Assembly (NCBI RefSeq): GCF_012844365.1
Contig: NZ_CP051626.1
Coordinates: 1,054,001-1,118,000, forward strand
From: Brevibacterium sp. 'Marine'
Lineage (GTDB): Bacteria > Actinomycetota > Actinomycetes > Actinomycetales > Brevibacteriaceae
DNA length: 64,000 bases
Reading direction: 5' to 3'
The stretch's first letter is position 1, and each line of letters opens with the position of its first letter. Under the pieces are notes generated by a model. It had not been told where the DNA came from. It saw nothing but the letters and a program-made list of their open reading frames with translations, and did no database searches. Of the stretch, positions 54,481 through 63,874 are shown in pieces. A program made the translations under genes and the position numbers.

Positions 54481-55488
54481 ATGCAGGTAGCCCTCATCAC
54501 CGACCTCGGTGCGATCACCGAAGAATGCGCCCGAGTCGCCGAAAGCATCGGCATCTCCCTGACCGTTCTGCCTCCCGACTCCGGAGGCTGGCAGTCAGCG
54601 TCGCTCATCCTCCTCGGCGAAGACGTCCGCGAAGCCCCCGCCACCGACAGAGCGGACACGATCCTCGTCGTCCTCAACGATGACGAACCCTCCTCGACCT
54701 GGGCGAAGGCCGCCCACCTCGGCGTCGACCAGCTCGCCGTGCTGCCCGCCGCTGCGGAATGGCTGAGCGGACGGATGATCGCCGCCGTCGAACCGCCTGG
54801 TGCACCCGGGACCACGGTCGGCGTCGTCGCCGGCTGCGGAGGAGCGGGAGCCTCCGTGCTCGCATGCGCACTCGCCCGACGGGCCGGAGCTGATCACAGC
54901 ACCGTCCTCGTCGACGCCGACCCGCTCGGCGGGGGACTCGACCTCGTCCTCGGCGCCGAAGCGGTGCCCGGGCCCCGGTGGACCGACCTCAGCGCCTCTC
55001 GCGGACAGCTGCGCCCCTCTACCCTGGCCGATGCGCTGCCCCGCCACGACGGACTCGCGCTGCTGTCCTGGGGTCGGGACGACACGGTCGACCTCGACCC
55101 CGACGTCTTCGACGACTTCCTCGCCGCAGCCGGTCAGGCCTTCGACCTCGTCATCGTCGATCTGCCCCGCCACGCCCCACCGCAATGGACGAGACGCTGC
55201 CATCATGTCCTTCTCGTCTCCCCGGCCCGGGTCCGGTCGGCCGTCGCCTCCTCCCAAGTGGCCAAGCGATTGTCCCAGGCCCACCCCGATGTGCGCCTCG
55301 TCGTCCGCGAAACCGGACCCGGAGGCCTCGACGCCGAGCTCCTCGCCGACTCCATCGGTCTGAGCTTGGCCGGGAGCATCCGCGATGATCGGGGACTGTC
55401 CGCCGCCGTCGACCGTGGCGAGGGCATCCCCGGTGGCGCGCACCTCGGCCGCCTCGTCGACCGCTTGCTGGGGGAGTGGGTCGAATGA
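54481..55488 (+). CDS. TadZ/CpaE-like P-loop protein (Ssd family)
   Basis: 335 residues. An N-terminal receiver-like fold (VALITDLGAITEECARVAES) and a C-terminal MinD-like domain. The P-loop reads VVAGCGGAGASVLACALARR: the deviant Walker A Lys is missing (KGG-x-GKS in active relatives). DADPLGGGLDLVLG and VIVDLPRHAPP keep the switch motifs. TadZ positions Tad pilus machinery at a pole; the mycobacterial counterpart Ssd affects septation. First gene of the pilus operon, overlapping tadA by 4 nt. Confidence 0.85.
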   Translation: MQVALITDLGAITEECARVAESIGISLTVLPPDSGGWQSASLILLGEDVREAPATDRADTILVVLNDDEPSSTWAKAAHLGVDQLAVLPAAAEWLSGRMIAAVEPPGAPGTTVGVVAGCGGAGASVLACALARRAGADHSTVLVDADPLGGGLDLVLGAEAVPGPRWTDLSASRGQLRPSTLADALPRHDGLALLSWGRDDTVDLDPDVFDDFLAAAGQAFDLVIVDLPRHAPPQWTRRCHHVLLVSPARVRSAVASSQVAKRLSQAHPDVRLVVRETGPGGLDAELLADSIGLSLAGSIRDDRGLSAAVDRGEGIPGGAHLGRLVDRLLGEWVE

Positions 55489-56657
55489 GCGAATGGCTCG
55501 ACGCCTCGCTGGTCGCCGATGTCCGCAAAACGCTGCTCGACAAGCCGGGACCGGTGACCACGGCCGCCGTCGCCGAGGCGGTCCAACGCACCGGACGCGT
55601 GCTCGGTTCGTCCGCCCTGCTCGAACTCGTCACCCGGCTGTCCGCGCAGCTGTCCGGGGCAGGACCCCTGCAGTCCGTGCTTGAGGTGCCCGGCACCACG
55701 GACGTGTTCGTCAACGGACCGCGTGAGATCTTCGCCGACACCGGTGGCGGGCCTCGGCTGCTCGACCTGTCCCTGGGATCCGAAGAGGAGGTGCGGTCCC
55801 TCGCTGTCCGGTTGGCCGCCCTCGGCGGGCGTCGCCTCGACGATTCCTCTCCCTATGTCGATGTGCGCCTGCCCGACGGGGTGCGGATGAACGCGATCGT
55901 CCCTCCCATCTCCGGGGACACGACGACGATCAGCTTCCGCGTGCCGAAACGCTCCGGATTCCTCTACTCCCAACTCTGCGACTCAGGGTTCGTCCCCGAT
56001 GAGATCAGCCCCCTCATCGCCGAGGCGGTCACGTCACGGGCGAACATCCTCATCTCCGGCGGGACGGGCACGGGGAAGACCGTCCTCCTCGGTGCTCTGC
56101 TGTCCCTGGTCGAGACGATCCAGCGCATCGTCATCGTCGAGGACTCCCGCGAGCTCATCGTCACCCACCCGCACACCGTCCAACTCGCAGCCCGCCAGGC
56201 CAACGTCGAAGGCGGCGGCGAGGTGACTCTGACCGACCTCGTGCGCAACGCCCTGCGGATGCGGCCCGACCGCCTCGTCGTCGGGGAATGCCGCGGCGCG
56301 GAGGTCCGTGACATGCTCACCGCGCTCAACACCGGTCATGAGGGCGGGTGTGCAACGATCCACGCGAACACCGCCGAAGCCGTGCCCAGCCGGGTGGCCG
56401 CGCTCGGGGCGTTGGCGCAGATGAGCCCGGACGCCGTGTATTCGCAGTTCTCCACCGCCATCGACCTCGTCATCCATCTGCGGCGCTGCGGCTCCGAGCG
56501 GGGAATCACGGAACTGGCGATCCCGACGAGGGCCGGTGCCGAGGCAGTCGTGATGGAACCGGTGTGGGGCCGCCCCTCGCCGTCGACGACCGGCACCGTC
56601 AACCGCCGGGCCCTGGCCCGGTTCGAAGCCGTGCTCGAACAGAAATCCGCACAATGA
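55485..56657 (+). CDS. tadA: Tad pilus secretion ATPase TadA (CpaF)
   Basis: 390 residues. Type II/IV secretion ATPase: Walker A SGGTGTGKTVLLGAL (Lys198), Asp box VIVEDSRELIVTHPH, Walker B RPDRLVVGECRGAEVRDMLT and His box GHEGGCATIHAN. It powers Flp pilus assembly at the cytoplasmic face of the membrane. The ATG start overlaps the tadZ stop; its own stop overlaps the tadB start. Confidence 0.94.
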   Translation: MSEWLDASLVADVRKTLLDKPGPVTTAAVAEAVQRTGRVLGSSALLELVTRLSAQLSGAGPLQSVLEVPGTTDVFVNGPREIFADTGGGPRLLDLSLGSEEEVRSLAVRLAALGGRRLDDSSPYVDVRLPDGVRMNAIVPPISGDTTTISFRVPKRSGFLYSQLCDSGFVPDEISPLIAEAVTSRANILISGGTGTGKTVLLGALLSLVETIQRIVIVEDSRELIVTHPHTVQLAARQANVEGGGEVTLTDLVRNALRMRPDRLVVGECRGAEVRDMLTALNTGHEGGCATIHANTAEAVPSRVAALGALAQMSPDAVYSQFSTAIDLVIHLRRCGSERGITELAIPTRAGAEAVVMEPVWGRPSPSTTGTVNRRALARFEAVLEQKSAQ

Positions 56658-57349
56658 TCGTCCTCACCGCCGCTCTGATCGCGGCCGGGATCGTCCTTGC
56701 GGCGCCCTCGGACCCGGGTGCCAGACTGCGGGAACTCCTGCACCGTGCAGAGGACGGCGAATCAGTGCCGAAAGGAGTGCGTGCCGTCTTTCGCCGAGGC
56801 GGCCACACCGCCGATGATCAGGCCGAGCGGTTGTGGGCGATCGCCGCGGTGGAGAACTGCGCCCATCTGCTCAAGGTGGGGATGACTCCGCAGGCGGTGA
56901 TGACCACGCTCAGCCGCCACAATGACGCACTGGCCCCGATCTCACGAGCGATCTCGTTGGGTGAGGAGCCCGGACGCGCCATCGCCACCCGCAGCAGCGC
57001 GCTGTCGGAGGCCGCCGCTCACGTGCTGACCGGAATGGCCGCCGTGTGGACGGTGTCCGAACGTTCCGGAGCCCCCGCAGCCGAGATGATCCTGCGTTAC
57101 GCGGCCGCCCAGAGAGACGCCCTCGACGCCGAACGCGAACGGCGCATCGCCATGGCCGGCCCGCGGTCGACGGTGCGGGTGCTCAGCTGGCTGCCGCTCA
57201 TCGGCGTCGGTCTCGGACTGCTCATCGGCGTCCGACCCCTGGAACTCATCAGCGGGCTGCCGGGACAGCTGAGCATCGGTGCCGGACTCCTCCTGTACGG
57301 GGCCGGCCGATGGTGGATGCGGACGATGATGCTGCGAGCGCAGAGGTGA
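56654..57349 (+). CDS. TadB-like pilus platform protein
   Basis: 231 residues, short for TadB. One N-terminal helix (IVLTAALIAAGIVLAAPSDP), then a type II secretion F-domain (AAVENCAHLLKVGMTPQAVM, YAAAQRDALDAERERRIAMA) and two C-terminal helices (LSWLPLIGVGLGLLIGVRPL, GQLSIGAGLLLYGAGRWWM). Partner of TadC in the inner-membrane platform. ATGA overlap with tadA. Confidence 0.82.
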   Translation: MIVLTAALIAAGIVLAAPSDPGARLRELLHRAEDGESVPKGVRAVFRRGGHTADDQAERLWAIAAVENCAHLLKVGMTPQAVMTTLSRHNDALAPISRAISLGEEPGRAIATRSSALSEAAAHVLTGMAAVWTVSERSGAPAAEMILRYAAAQRDALDAERERRIAMAGPRSTVRVLSWLPLIGVGLGLLIGVRPLELISGLPGQLSIGAGLLLYGAGRWWMRTMMLRAQR

Positions 57350-57351
57350 TC

Positions 57352-57942
57352 ATGCTTGCTGTGCTCATCGGTGCCTGTGTCGGACTCGGCGTGCTGCTGT
57401 GGTCCGGATCGACCCGCCGGAGACTGCAGAGCCTCCTCGGCGAGGGCAGGACCGATCCGACCGGCACCGAGGCGGCCACCCCGGAGGCGGGTCCGGCCGA
57501 GTCGGGGACAGAGCCGGCAGTGGCCGATGATCAGTTGGCATTCGACCTCGATCTCGTAGCGATCTGTCTGACCTCGGGCCTGCCGATTCCCGTGGCGCTG
57601 ACCTTGACCGCCGAGGCGACCGATGACCGATCGGATCTGCAGAGGATCGCCCGTGCGATGACGATCGGAGGGCGCAGGCTCGCCGACGACGATCGGCTGC
57701 TGCCGGTGCTCGAGGTCTTCGAATTCTCCGAACACACCGGTGTCGGCCCGGCACCACTCATCGAGTCCGTGGCCGAGGAGCTGCGGGCGTCCTCACGCCG
57801 GCGTCGGCAGGAGGCCGCCGCCTCGTTGGGTGTGCAGCTGGTGCTGCCGTTGGGTGTGTGCATTCTGCCGGCGTTCCTCTTGCTCTCGGTCGTCCCGGTC
57901 GTCATCTCGCTGCTGACCGACCTCACGACCGTGTTCTTCTGA
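57352..57942 (+). CDS. TadC-like pilus platform protein
   Basis: 196 residues. An N-terminal helix (AVLIGACVGLGVLLWSGSTR), a T2SSF domain (LVAICLTSGLPIPVALTLTA, LIESVAEELRASSRRRRQEA) and a closing hydrophobic helix pair (LVLPLGVCILPAFLLLSVVP). An alternative GTG at 57346 would overlap the tadB stop by 4 nt; I prefer the ATG because AGGTGA precedes it. Shorter than classical TadC, as usual in Actinomycetia. Confidence 0.82.
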   Translation: MLAVLIGACVGLGVLLWSGSTRRRLQSLLGEGRTDPTGTEAATPEAGPAESGTEPAVADDQLAFDLDLVAICLTSGLPIPVALTLTAEATDDRSDLQRIARAMTIGGRRLADDDRLLPVLEVFEFSEHTGVGPAPLIESVAEELRASSRRRRQEAAASLGVQLVLPLGVCILPAFLLLSVVPVVISLLTDLTTVFF

Positions 57943-57984
57943 AGTGGTGACCTGGTTTTCAGACTCGACCGATAGGCTCGGGAC

Positions 57985-58587
57985 ATGGCACCGGTCACAC
58001 CCTTCAATCAGCTGTCCACTGTCGAACAAGCCGAGGACTACGCCGAGAACCTCTTCGTCGGCCGATCCGTGCGTCTGCGGCCACTGAGGGAGGATGATCT
58101 GCCCTATCTCGAACAGTGGTGGTTCGATCCCTCGATCGTCGTCCTGCAGAATCACACGGTTCTGCCGCGGCCGGAAGGGGGAGTGTCCGAACAGTTCTCA
58201 CAGTGGAGCGCGAACAGATCGAGCGAAGCGGTCGGCTTCAGCATCGAGCTGACCGAAACCGAAGAATTCGTCGGCCACGTCACCCTCTACGGACGCAACC
58301 CCATCAACCAGTCCGCCACTCTGGCGATCGTCCTCGGCCCCGAATTCCACGGGCGCGGCTACGGATCGGATGCGGTGCGACTGGCCGTGAAGTACGGGTT
58401 CCTCCAATTGGGACTCAATCGCATCGAGCTGCAGACCTGGGCGTTCAACACCCGCGGAATCGCCTCCTACACCAAGGCCGGCTTCGTCGAAGAAGGCCGT
58501 CGACGAGAAGCCGTGTTCTTCAACGGCCGCCGCCACGACGAAGTCATCATGGCCATCCTCAGAGACGACTGGGCCGGCAACACCTGA
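57985..58587 (+). CDS. GNAT acetyltransferase, RimJ/RimL type
   Basis: 200 residues. VRLRPLREDDLPYLEQWWFD, ATLAIVLGPEFHGRGYGSDA (acetyl-CoA loop) and FNTRGIASYTKAGFVEEGRR are the RimL-like pattern. Substrate unknown. It separates the pilus platform genes from the pilin genes. TAGGCT lies exactly 6 nt before the ATG with no Shine-Dalgarno, so it has its own, probably leaderless, transcript and is not simply part of the pilus operon. Confidence 0.88.
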   Translation: MAPVTPFNQLSTVEQAEDYAENLFVGRSVRLRPLREDDLPYLEQWWFDPSIVVLQNHTVLPRPEGGVSEQFSQWSANRSSEAVGFSIELTETEEFVGHVTLYGRNPINQSATLAIVLGPEFHGRGYGSDAVRLAVKYGFLQLGLNRIELQTWAFNTRGIASYTKAGFVEEGRRREAVFFNGRRHDEVIMAILRDDWAGNT

Positions 58588-58774
58588 GGCACCGGCGGCA
58601 CTGACTCGCACGCCGATTCCTGTGGACGACCTCTCCACTCGTCCATGGTGAGCCTGTGGACGCCGAACCCGTTTCCACAGGCACGAAACCGCGTCTGGAC
58701 ACGACAGTGCGCTCACTCCCAGGCTGAAGGTCCGCTCGCAGAGTGCGAACGGGGTTTCAGCCAAGGAGGAGAGC

Positions 58775-59020
58775 ATGGCCACAACTTCACCGCCCCCGGA
58801 GATCGAGGATCCGCCGACGGGTCAGATCGAACCGGTCGCCGACCACACTGAGATCGACCAGTTCTGGGACTCCGACACCGGAGCGACCACCGCAGAGTAT
58901 GCGATCACCACTCTGGCCGCATGCGGATTCGCCGCACTGCTCGTCGTCGTCCTCAAATCAGAACCGATCAAGGAACTCATCACCGGGGTCATCTCCACGG
59001 CGCTCGGTCTGGGAAGCTGA
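58775..59020 (+). CDS. Flp-type pilin (DUF4244)
   Basis: 81 residues. A polar leader of about 36 residues, then GATTAEYAITTLAACGFAAL, where the Glu five residues after the processing site matches Flp pilins, and one hydrophobic helix (LLVVVLKSEPIKELITGVIS). GGAGGAGAGC before the ATG. The pilin subunit of the Tad apparatus; the prepilin peptidase must be encoded elsewhere. Confidence 0.87.
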   Translation: MATTSPPPEIEDPPTGQIEPVADHTEIDQFWDSDTGATTAEYAITTLAACGFAALLVVVLKSEPIKELITGVISTALGLGS

Positions 59021-59026
59021 ACCGTC

Positions 59027-59413
59027 ATGGCACGCGGACGCTCCCGTCAGCGGCAGCGAGGTTGGGATCGCGATTCGGGAACGGCGACCGCGGAATTCGC
59101 CGTCGTCATGCCGGCCGTCGTGCTTCTCATCGTGCTGCTCACGGGAGCCGCCGCGGTCGGCTTCTCCCAGCTGCGAGCCTTCGACGCAGCCCGGTCCGCG
59201 GCCCGTGAGATCGCCCGCGGCGAACCCCGAGCCGCCGTCGTGTCCGAAGCGAAGAAGCACGCCGGTGAGTCCTCGTCGGTCCGCGTCCGAGCCGACGGCG
59301 GATACTCGGTCGTGACCGTCACGATCGAACTGCCGGCTGCGATCTTCTTCCTCGACGCCGTCGATGCGCATGCCACTGCGCGATTCGAAGGGGACAGGTC
59401 CGGGCCGTCATGA
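59027..59413 (+). CDS. TadE-like minor pilin
   Basis: 128 residues. A basic N-terminus, the TadE motif SGTATAEFAVVMPAVVLLIV continuing into a single helix, and a small extracytoplasmic domain. Starts 6 nt after the pilin stop and overlaps the next gene by 4 nt. Confidence 0.87.
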   Translation: MARGRSRQRQRGWDRDSGTATAEFAVVMPAVVLLIVLLTGAAAVGFSQLRAFDAARSAAREIARGEPRAAVVSEAKKHAGESSSVRVRADGGYSVVTVTIELPAAIFFLDAVDAHATARFEGDRSGPS

Positions 59414-59727
59414 CGAACATCGTTGTGGGGCTCTGCTCGACCGTGCTCGTCCTCGTCGCCGCCATCGGCAGCCTCGGCCAGGCCTTCGTGGCCCACAGTC
59501 GGGCGCAGAGCGCCGCGGACCTGGCGGCGCTCGCCGCCGCGGACGCCGTGCGCGGACTGGCCACCGGAGAACCGTGTGAGATGGCGAACGAGGTGGCGAT
59601 TCGCAATGGCGGTCACCTCAAGGACTGCCGTGCCTCGCTGAGTGAGCAATCCGCCTACGTCGTCATCGAAGTCGACATCCCTGGGCCTCTGCCGAAGGTC
59701 AGAGAGGAGGCCGTCGCCGGGAAATGA
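59410..59727 (+). CDS. Rv3654c-like TadE/TadG-family pilus-associated protein
   Basis: 105 residues. One N-terminal helix (IVVGLCSTVLVLVAAIGSLG) followed by the family signature HSRAQSAADLAALAAADAVR and a Cys pair (EPCEMANE, KDCRAS) that could form a disulfide. This is the TIGR03816-type protein encoded beside the DEAH helicase in many Actinomycetia. Last gene of the pilus cluster, convergent with the helicase (8-nt gap). Confidence 0.84.
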   Translation: MTNIVVGLCSTVLVLVAAIGSLGQAFVAHSRAQSAADLAALAAADAVRGLATGEPCEMANEVAIRNGGHLKDCRASLSEQSAYVVIEVDIPGPLPKVREEAVAGK

Positions 59728-59735
59728 GGGGATCG

Positions 59736-62012
59736 CTACCTGAGCACGGTGCGCAGCAGCCGCAGCGCTGCGTCCTTCTCCAGCGGTTCGTTCCCGTTGC
59801 CGCACTTCGGCGACTGCACACACGACGGGCAGCCGTCGATGCACTCACATGCGGCGATGGCGTCCCTGGTCGCACCCAACCATTCTTCGATGACCTCGCT
59901 GCCGCGTTCGGCGAACCCGGCGCCCCCGGCCAGACCGTCATAGACGAACACCGTCGCCAGTCCGGTGTCGGCATGCAGCGCCGTCGACAGGCCGCCGATG
60001 TCCCAGCGGTCACAGCCGGCGAAGAGCGGAAGCAGACCGATCGAGGCATGCTCGGCGGCATGGACGGCTCCGGGCAGGTCTCCGGAGACGACGTCGGCCT
60101 CGTCGAGGATGCTCTGCGGAATCGTCCACCACACGGCCTTCGTCCGCAGCGTGCGTTCGGGCAGGTCGAGCTCGTGTTCGGCGATGATCGCTCCACCGCG
60201 TTTGGCCCGCATCCGGTAGGCCACGACCTGATCGATGACGTCGACGGTTCCGCTGCACACAGCCACCCCGGAGGGCAGGACCCGCTGCGCATCGGTGTCG
60301 ACGATCGAGATCTCCGTCTGCGAGCGCGGTTGAGTCGTGTAGTCGACCTCGGCGCGTTCGACGGCGACGATCCGGTCCTCGAGATCGAGATCGAGGACGG
60401 TGAAGTCGATGCCCTGATGCGTGTACACCGCTCCCGGATGGGCTCCCGTATGTGCACCCGATTCGTCGACCGTGCCCAGCAGGGTGCCGGTGCTCGCCTC
60501 GACCAGGCTGAACTGTCCGCCGCCGGCGCCGCGGATATCGGACAGGTCGGCCGCCGGTTGGTCCTTTGCCCAGAACCATCCGGTCGGCCGTGCCCGCAGC
60601 ATCTTCGTCTCCACGAGGTCGTCGATGACGGCGGGCGAATTGTCCGGGAAGTGCACGAGGTCGGCCGACTTCAGAGGCACCTCGGCGGCGGCCGCACACA
60701 GGTGACCGGAGAGCACATGCGGGTTGCCCGGATGGATGACGCCGGCGTCGACGGGGGAGTCGAAGATGACTTCAGGATGGTGGACGACGAACGTATCGAG
60801 CGGATCATCACGGGCGATGAACACGGCCATCCACCGCTGTCCGGCTCTGCCGGCACGCCCCGCCTGCTGCCACAGGGAGGCCAGGGTTCCCGGCCAGCCG
60901 GAGATGATGACGAGGTCGAGTCCGGAGATGTCGATGCCCAACTCCAGCGCATTCGTCGACGCCACGGCCAGCAGCTGACCCGAACGCAGCGCGGTCTCGA
61001 GCATCCTGCGCTCTTCGGCCAGATACCCGCCGCGGTAGGCGGCGACCTTGCCGGTCAGGGTCTCATCCACCTGCCCCACCTGGTCGCGGACAGTCTGGGC
61101 GAGGGCTTCGGTGCCGCGGCGGGAGGCGATGAACGTGATCGACCGAAAACCGGCGCACATGGAATCGGTGATGACATCGGCGGCTTCGACCAGACCGCTG
61201 CGCCGGTCCCCGCCGGGAGACACGGGAGGCTCCCACAGGGCGAAGCTGCCGGCTGCGCGCGGGGACGAATCCTCGGTCACTGCATGCGCGGACCGCCCGG
61301 TCAGCTTCGCAAAGGCTGCGTCCGGGTCCGCCATCGTCGCCGATGCTCCGATGACGACCGGTGTTGCCCCGTAATGGGCGGCGATGCGCAGCAGGCGGCG
61401 GAGGATGAGTGCGACATGGGAGCCGAAGACTCCGCGGTAGCGATGGGCCTCATCGATGACGATGAATCGCAGGTTCTTGAACATCCGGGAAAAGCGCTCG
61501 TGCTGGGGCAGAACGCTGCGGTGGAGCATGTCCGGGTTCGTGAAGATGATGTTCGCATGTCGCCTGGCCCAGTCCTTCGAGACCTGCGAGGTGTCCCCGT
61601 CATAGCTGGCAGGACGCATGCCCTGGATGACGAACCGTTCGAGTTTGGTCAGCTGATCGGCGGCCAGTGCCTTCGTCGGCGCGATGTAGATCGCCGAGGC
61701 GGTGCGCAGCTTCCCGCGAGTCGATTGGATCGCTTCGAGCACCGGCAGCCAGAATCCCAAAGACTTGCCTGAGGCGGTGGGGGTGGCGATGACGACGTCG
61801 GAACCGTCCCTGGCCGTCTGCGCCGCTTCGAGCTGGTGCTGCCACAGAGCGTCGACGCCGATGGCATGGCATGCGTGCTTGAGTTCCTCGTCGATCCAGT
61901 CAGGCCACGCGGCGTCGCGTTCGAAACGCTGCGGGATATCGCGGACATGGACGATCCGCTCATCCCGGGCACCGAAACCGGTGACGATGTCGAGAAGAGC
62001 AGAGGAGGCCAT
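59736..62012 (-). CDS. DEAD/DEAH-box helicase with DUF1998-type Cys cluster (MrfA/TIGR03817)
   Basis: 758 residues. Superfamily 2 motifs: TPTASGKSLGFWLP (I), VIDEAHRYRGVFGSHV (II), IGASATMADP (III), TNALELGIDISGLD (V), QQAGRAGRAGQRW (VI). The C-terminus carries CECIDGCPSCVQSPKCGNGN, the four-Cys cluster of MrfA-type helicases, which repair mitomycin-type DNA damage in Bacillus. Encoded next to Tad genes across Actinomycetia ('helicase/secretion neighbourhood'). Divergent from the methyltransferase. Confidence 0.93.
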   Translation of the reverse strand: MASSALLDIVTGFGARDERIVHVRDIPQRFERDAAWPDWIDEELKHACHAIGVDALWQHQLEAAQTARDGSDVVIATPTASGKSLGFWLPVLEAIQSTRGKLRTASAIYIAPTKALAADQLTKLERFVIQGMRPASYDGDTSQVSKDWARRHANIIFTNPDMLHRSVLPQHERFSRMFKNLRFIVIDEAHRYRGVFGSHVALILRRLLRIAAHYGATPVVIGASATMADPDAAFAKLTGRSAHAVTEDSSPRAAGSFALWEPPVSPGGDRRSGLVEAADVITDSMCAGFRSITFIASRRGTEALAQTVRDQVGQVDETLTGKVAAYRGGYLAEERRMLETALRSGQLLAVASTNALELGIDISGLDLVIISGWPGTLASLWQQAGRAGRAGQRWMAVFIARDDPLDTFVVHHPEVIFDSPVDAGVIHPGNPHVLSGHLCAAAAEVPLKSADLVHFPDNSPAVIDDLVETKMLRARPTGWFWAKDQPAADLSDIRGAGGGQFSLVEASTGTLLGTVDESGAHTGAHPGAVYTHQGIDFTVLDLDLEDRIVAVERAEVDYTTQPRSQTEISIVDTDAQRVLPSGVAVCSGTVDVIDQVVAYRMRAKRGGAIIAEHELDLPERTLRTKAVWWTIPQSILDEADVVSGDLPGAVHAAEHASIGLLPLFAGCDRWDIGGLSTALHADTGLATVFVYDGLAGGAGFAERGSEVIEEWLGATRDAIAACECIDGCPSCVQSPKCGNGNEPLEKDAALRLLRTVLR

Positions 62013-62046
62013 GAGTCAATTATGGCGCAGTCGCTAGGATTCTTCT

Positions 62047-63705
62047 GTGACTGATCTGCCGTTGGCCCACCTGGGCGAGACCCTCTACCATTCCGGATAC
62101 ACCGAACCACGGCTGCGCCAGTTCTGGGGCGGCCCGACCTCGGAGGCGCTGCTGCGCAACAACGCCGCACCCGCCATCCACCACTGCACCCGGACGCTGG
62201 CGGAGCAGTCGTCGACGGCCGCCGACCGGGCCCTGGCCAGCGCGGCGCTGCTCTTCCACTTCCACCGCACAGTGCCGGTCACCGACGTCCGAGCGCTGCT
62301 GGGGGAGTCCTTCGACACCGCCGCCGAGGCGGGGCTGATCACCGTGGACGACGACGAGGTGGTCGCCCCCTTCGCCCTGACCCCCTATGATCTTCCCGTC
62401 GGTGTCCCGCGCGGCTTCCGTCCCGGGGACGAGAACCTCTACCTCGTGGCCGACCACGGCACCCTGACCACACCGGGTGTCCTCGACGGAGAATTCGTAC
62501 TCGGACTCGGCGGAGCCGGCCGGACACTGGTGTCGATCACCCCGCGTGACCACGTGGGTGTGGCCGCCGACATCGGCACCGGCTGCGGAATCCAAGCTCT
62601 GCTGCTGGCCCGTCACAGCGACCGAGTCATCGCCACCGACATCTCCCGTCGAGCCCTGCGACTGGCCGAACTCTCGGCCGGACTCAACGCGGTGACGACG
62701 ATCGAATTCCGGCACGGGTCCCTCCTCGAACCCTTGGACGAACCCGTGGATCTGCTCGTGTCGAATCCGCCGTTCGTCATCACCCCGCGCAGCACGGACA
62801 CCACCTTCGAATACCGGGACGGCGGAATGACCGGAGACCGCCTCGTCCGGGAGCTGTTCACCCGGATCCCGGAGATCCTCACCCCGGGCGGACGCAGCGT
62901 CTGCCTCGGAAACTGGGAATCCGCCTCGGGGACGGACGAAGGACCGGAGGCCTGGGTCGGCGATGACGACACGTCGGTGTTCGTCATCGAACGCGAGGCC
63001 CTCGACCCCATCGCCTACGCCGAAACCTGGATCCGCGACGGCGGGACCCCTCGCGCCAGCACCGCCTGGAATGACGCAGTCGCCGCATGGCTCGACGACT
63101 TCGCCACCAGAGCTGTGGACGAAATCGTCTTCGGGTACGTGCTGATGACACGGTCCGATAACGATGTGCCGACAATCGATTCTCCGGACTCCGCGGTCGG
63201 GGACGATCAGCAGGGCCTCGTCGGTGGACTGTCGGGCACGGCCGAGGGAGTGTTCAAGGCCCGGGTGAGAGTCACCTCGGCACCGGCGAACAATCCGCAC
63301 GGACTCGCGGAGTTCCTCTCCACGATCATCGCGATCCGATCCTGGCTGGCAGCGGCCGGGCCGGAGGAGATCGCCGGGACGGCATTCACCCGCTCACCCG
63401 ACCTCGTCGAACATCGCCATTTCGTTCCCGGAGCGCCGGAACCCAACTCGGTCACCCTGGAACAGGGGATCGGCTTCGGGCAGGTCTTCGACCTCGATAC
63501 GGCACTGGCCGGGTTCGTGTCCGTCGCGGATGGGACACTGACTCTGAGACAGACGGCCGGGGCCCTGGCTCAGCTTCTCGAAGTCGATCCCACGGCCCTG
63601 GAAGACCAGCTCGTCGCACAGGTCAGAGCCCTGTGCGCGGCGGGAGCGCTGCTGCCCGACAGCGGTGGTCCCGAGAGCTCGGCGGCTCGGTCGTCTGCGG
63701 AATAG
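62047..63705 (+). CDS. SAM-dependent methyltransferase (HemK/RlmG-like, N5-type NPPF motif)
   Basis: 552 residues from a GTG. An N-terminal helical domain (DUF7059-like, residues 1-130), then a Rossmann methyltransferase core: VAADIGTGCGIQALLLARHS (SAM site), DRVIATDISRRALRLAELSA and VDLLVSNPPFVITPR (the NPP[FY] motif of amide/amine N-methyltransferases), and a C-terminal winged-helix-like domain. The target, protein Gln, rRNA or other, is unknown. TAGGAT (62035-62040) ends 6 nt before the GTG and no Shine-Dalgarno exists, so the message is almost certainly leaderless. Confidence 0.85.
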   Translation: MTDLPLAHLGETLYHSGYTEPRLRQFWGGPTSEALLRNNAAPAIHHCTRTLAEQSSTAADRALASAALLFHFHRTVPVTDVRALLGESFDTAAEAGLITVDDDEVVAPFALTPYDLPVGVPRGFRPGDENLYLVADHGTLTTPGVLDGEFVLGLGGAGRTLVSITPRDHVGVAADIGTGCGIQALLLARHSDRVIATDISRRALRLAELSAGLNAVTTIEFRHGSLLEPLDEPVDLLVSNPPFVITPRSTDTTFEYRDGGMTGDRLVRELFTRIPEILTPGGRSVCLGNWESASGTDEGPEAWVGDDDTSVFVIEREALDPIAYAETWIRDGGTPRASTAWNDAVAAWLDDFATRAVDEIVFGYVLMTRSDNDVPTIDSPDSAVGDDQQGLVGGLSGTAEGVFKARVRVTSAPANNPHGLAEFLSTIIAIRSWLAAAGPEEIAGTAFTRSPDLVEHRHFVPGAPEPNSVTLEQGIGFGQVFDLDTALAGFVSVADGTLTLRQTAGALAQLLEVDPTALEDQLVAQVRALCAAGALLPDSGGPESSAARSSAE

Positions 63706-63874
63706 GGATAGGATCGGAAAACCGTTGACCCCGTGCCCGAGCCGAGATCGGACGATGTCCGGGCAGCGTCCGGGCCGCAAGGGCCGATGAGGAACGTGCC
63801 CGATCAACAGTGTTACATTGGGCCGGATCGTCCGTTGCAGCGGGCAGCTGATGCCGTGAGAGGAATGTGAAAGC

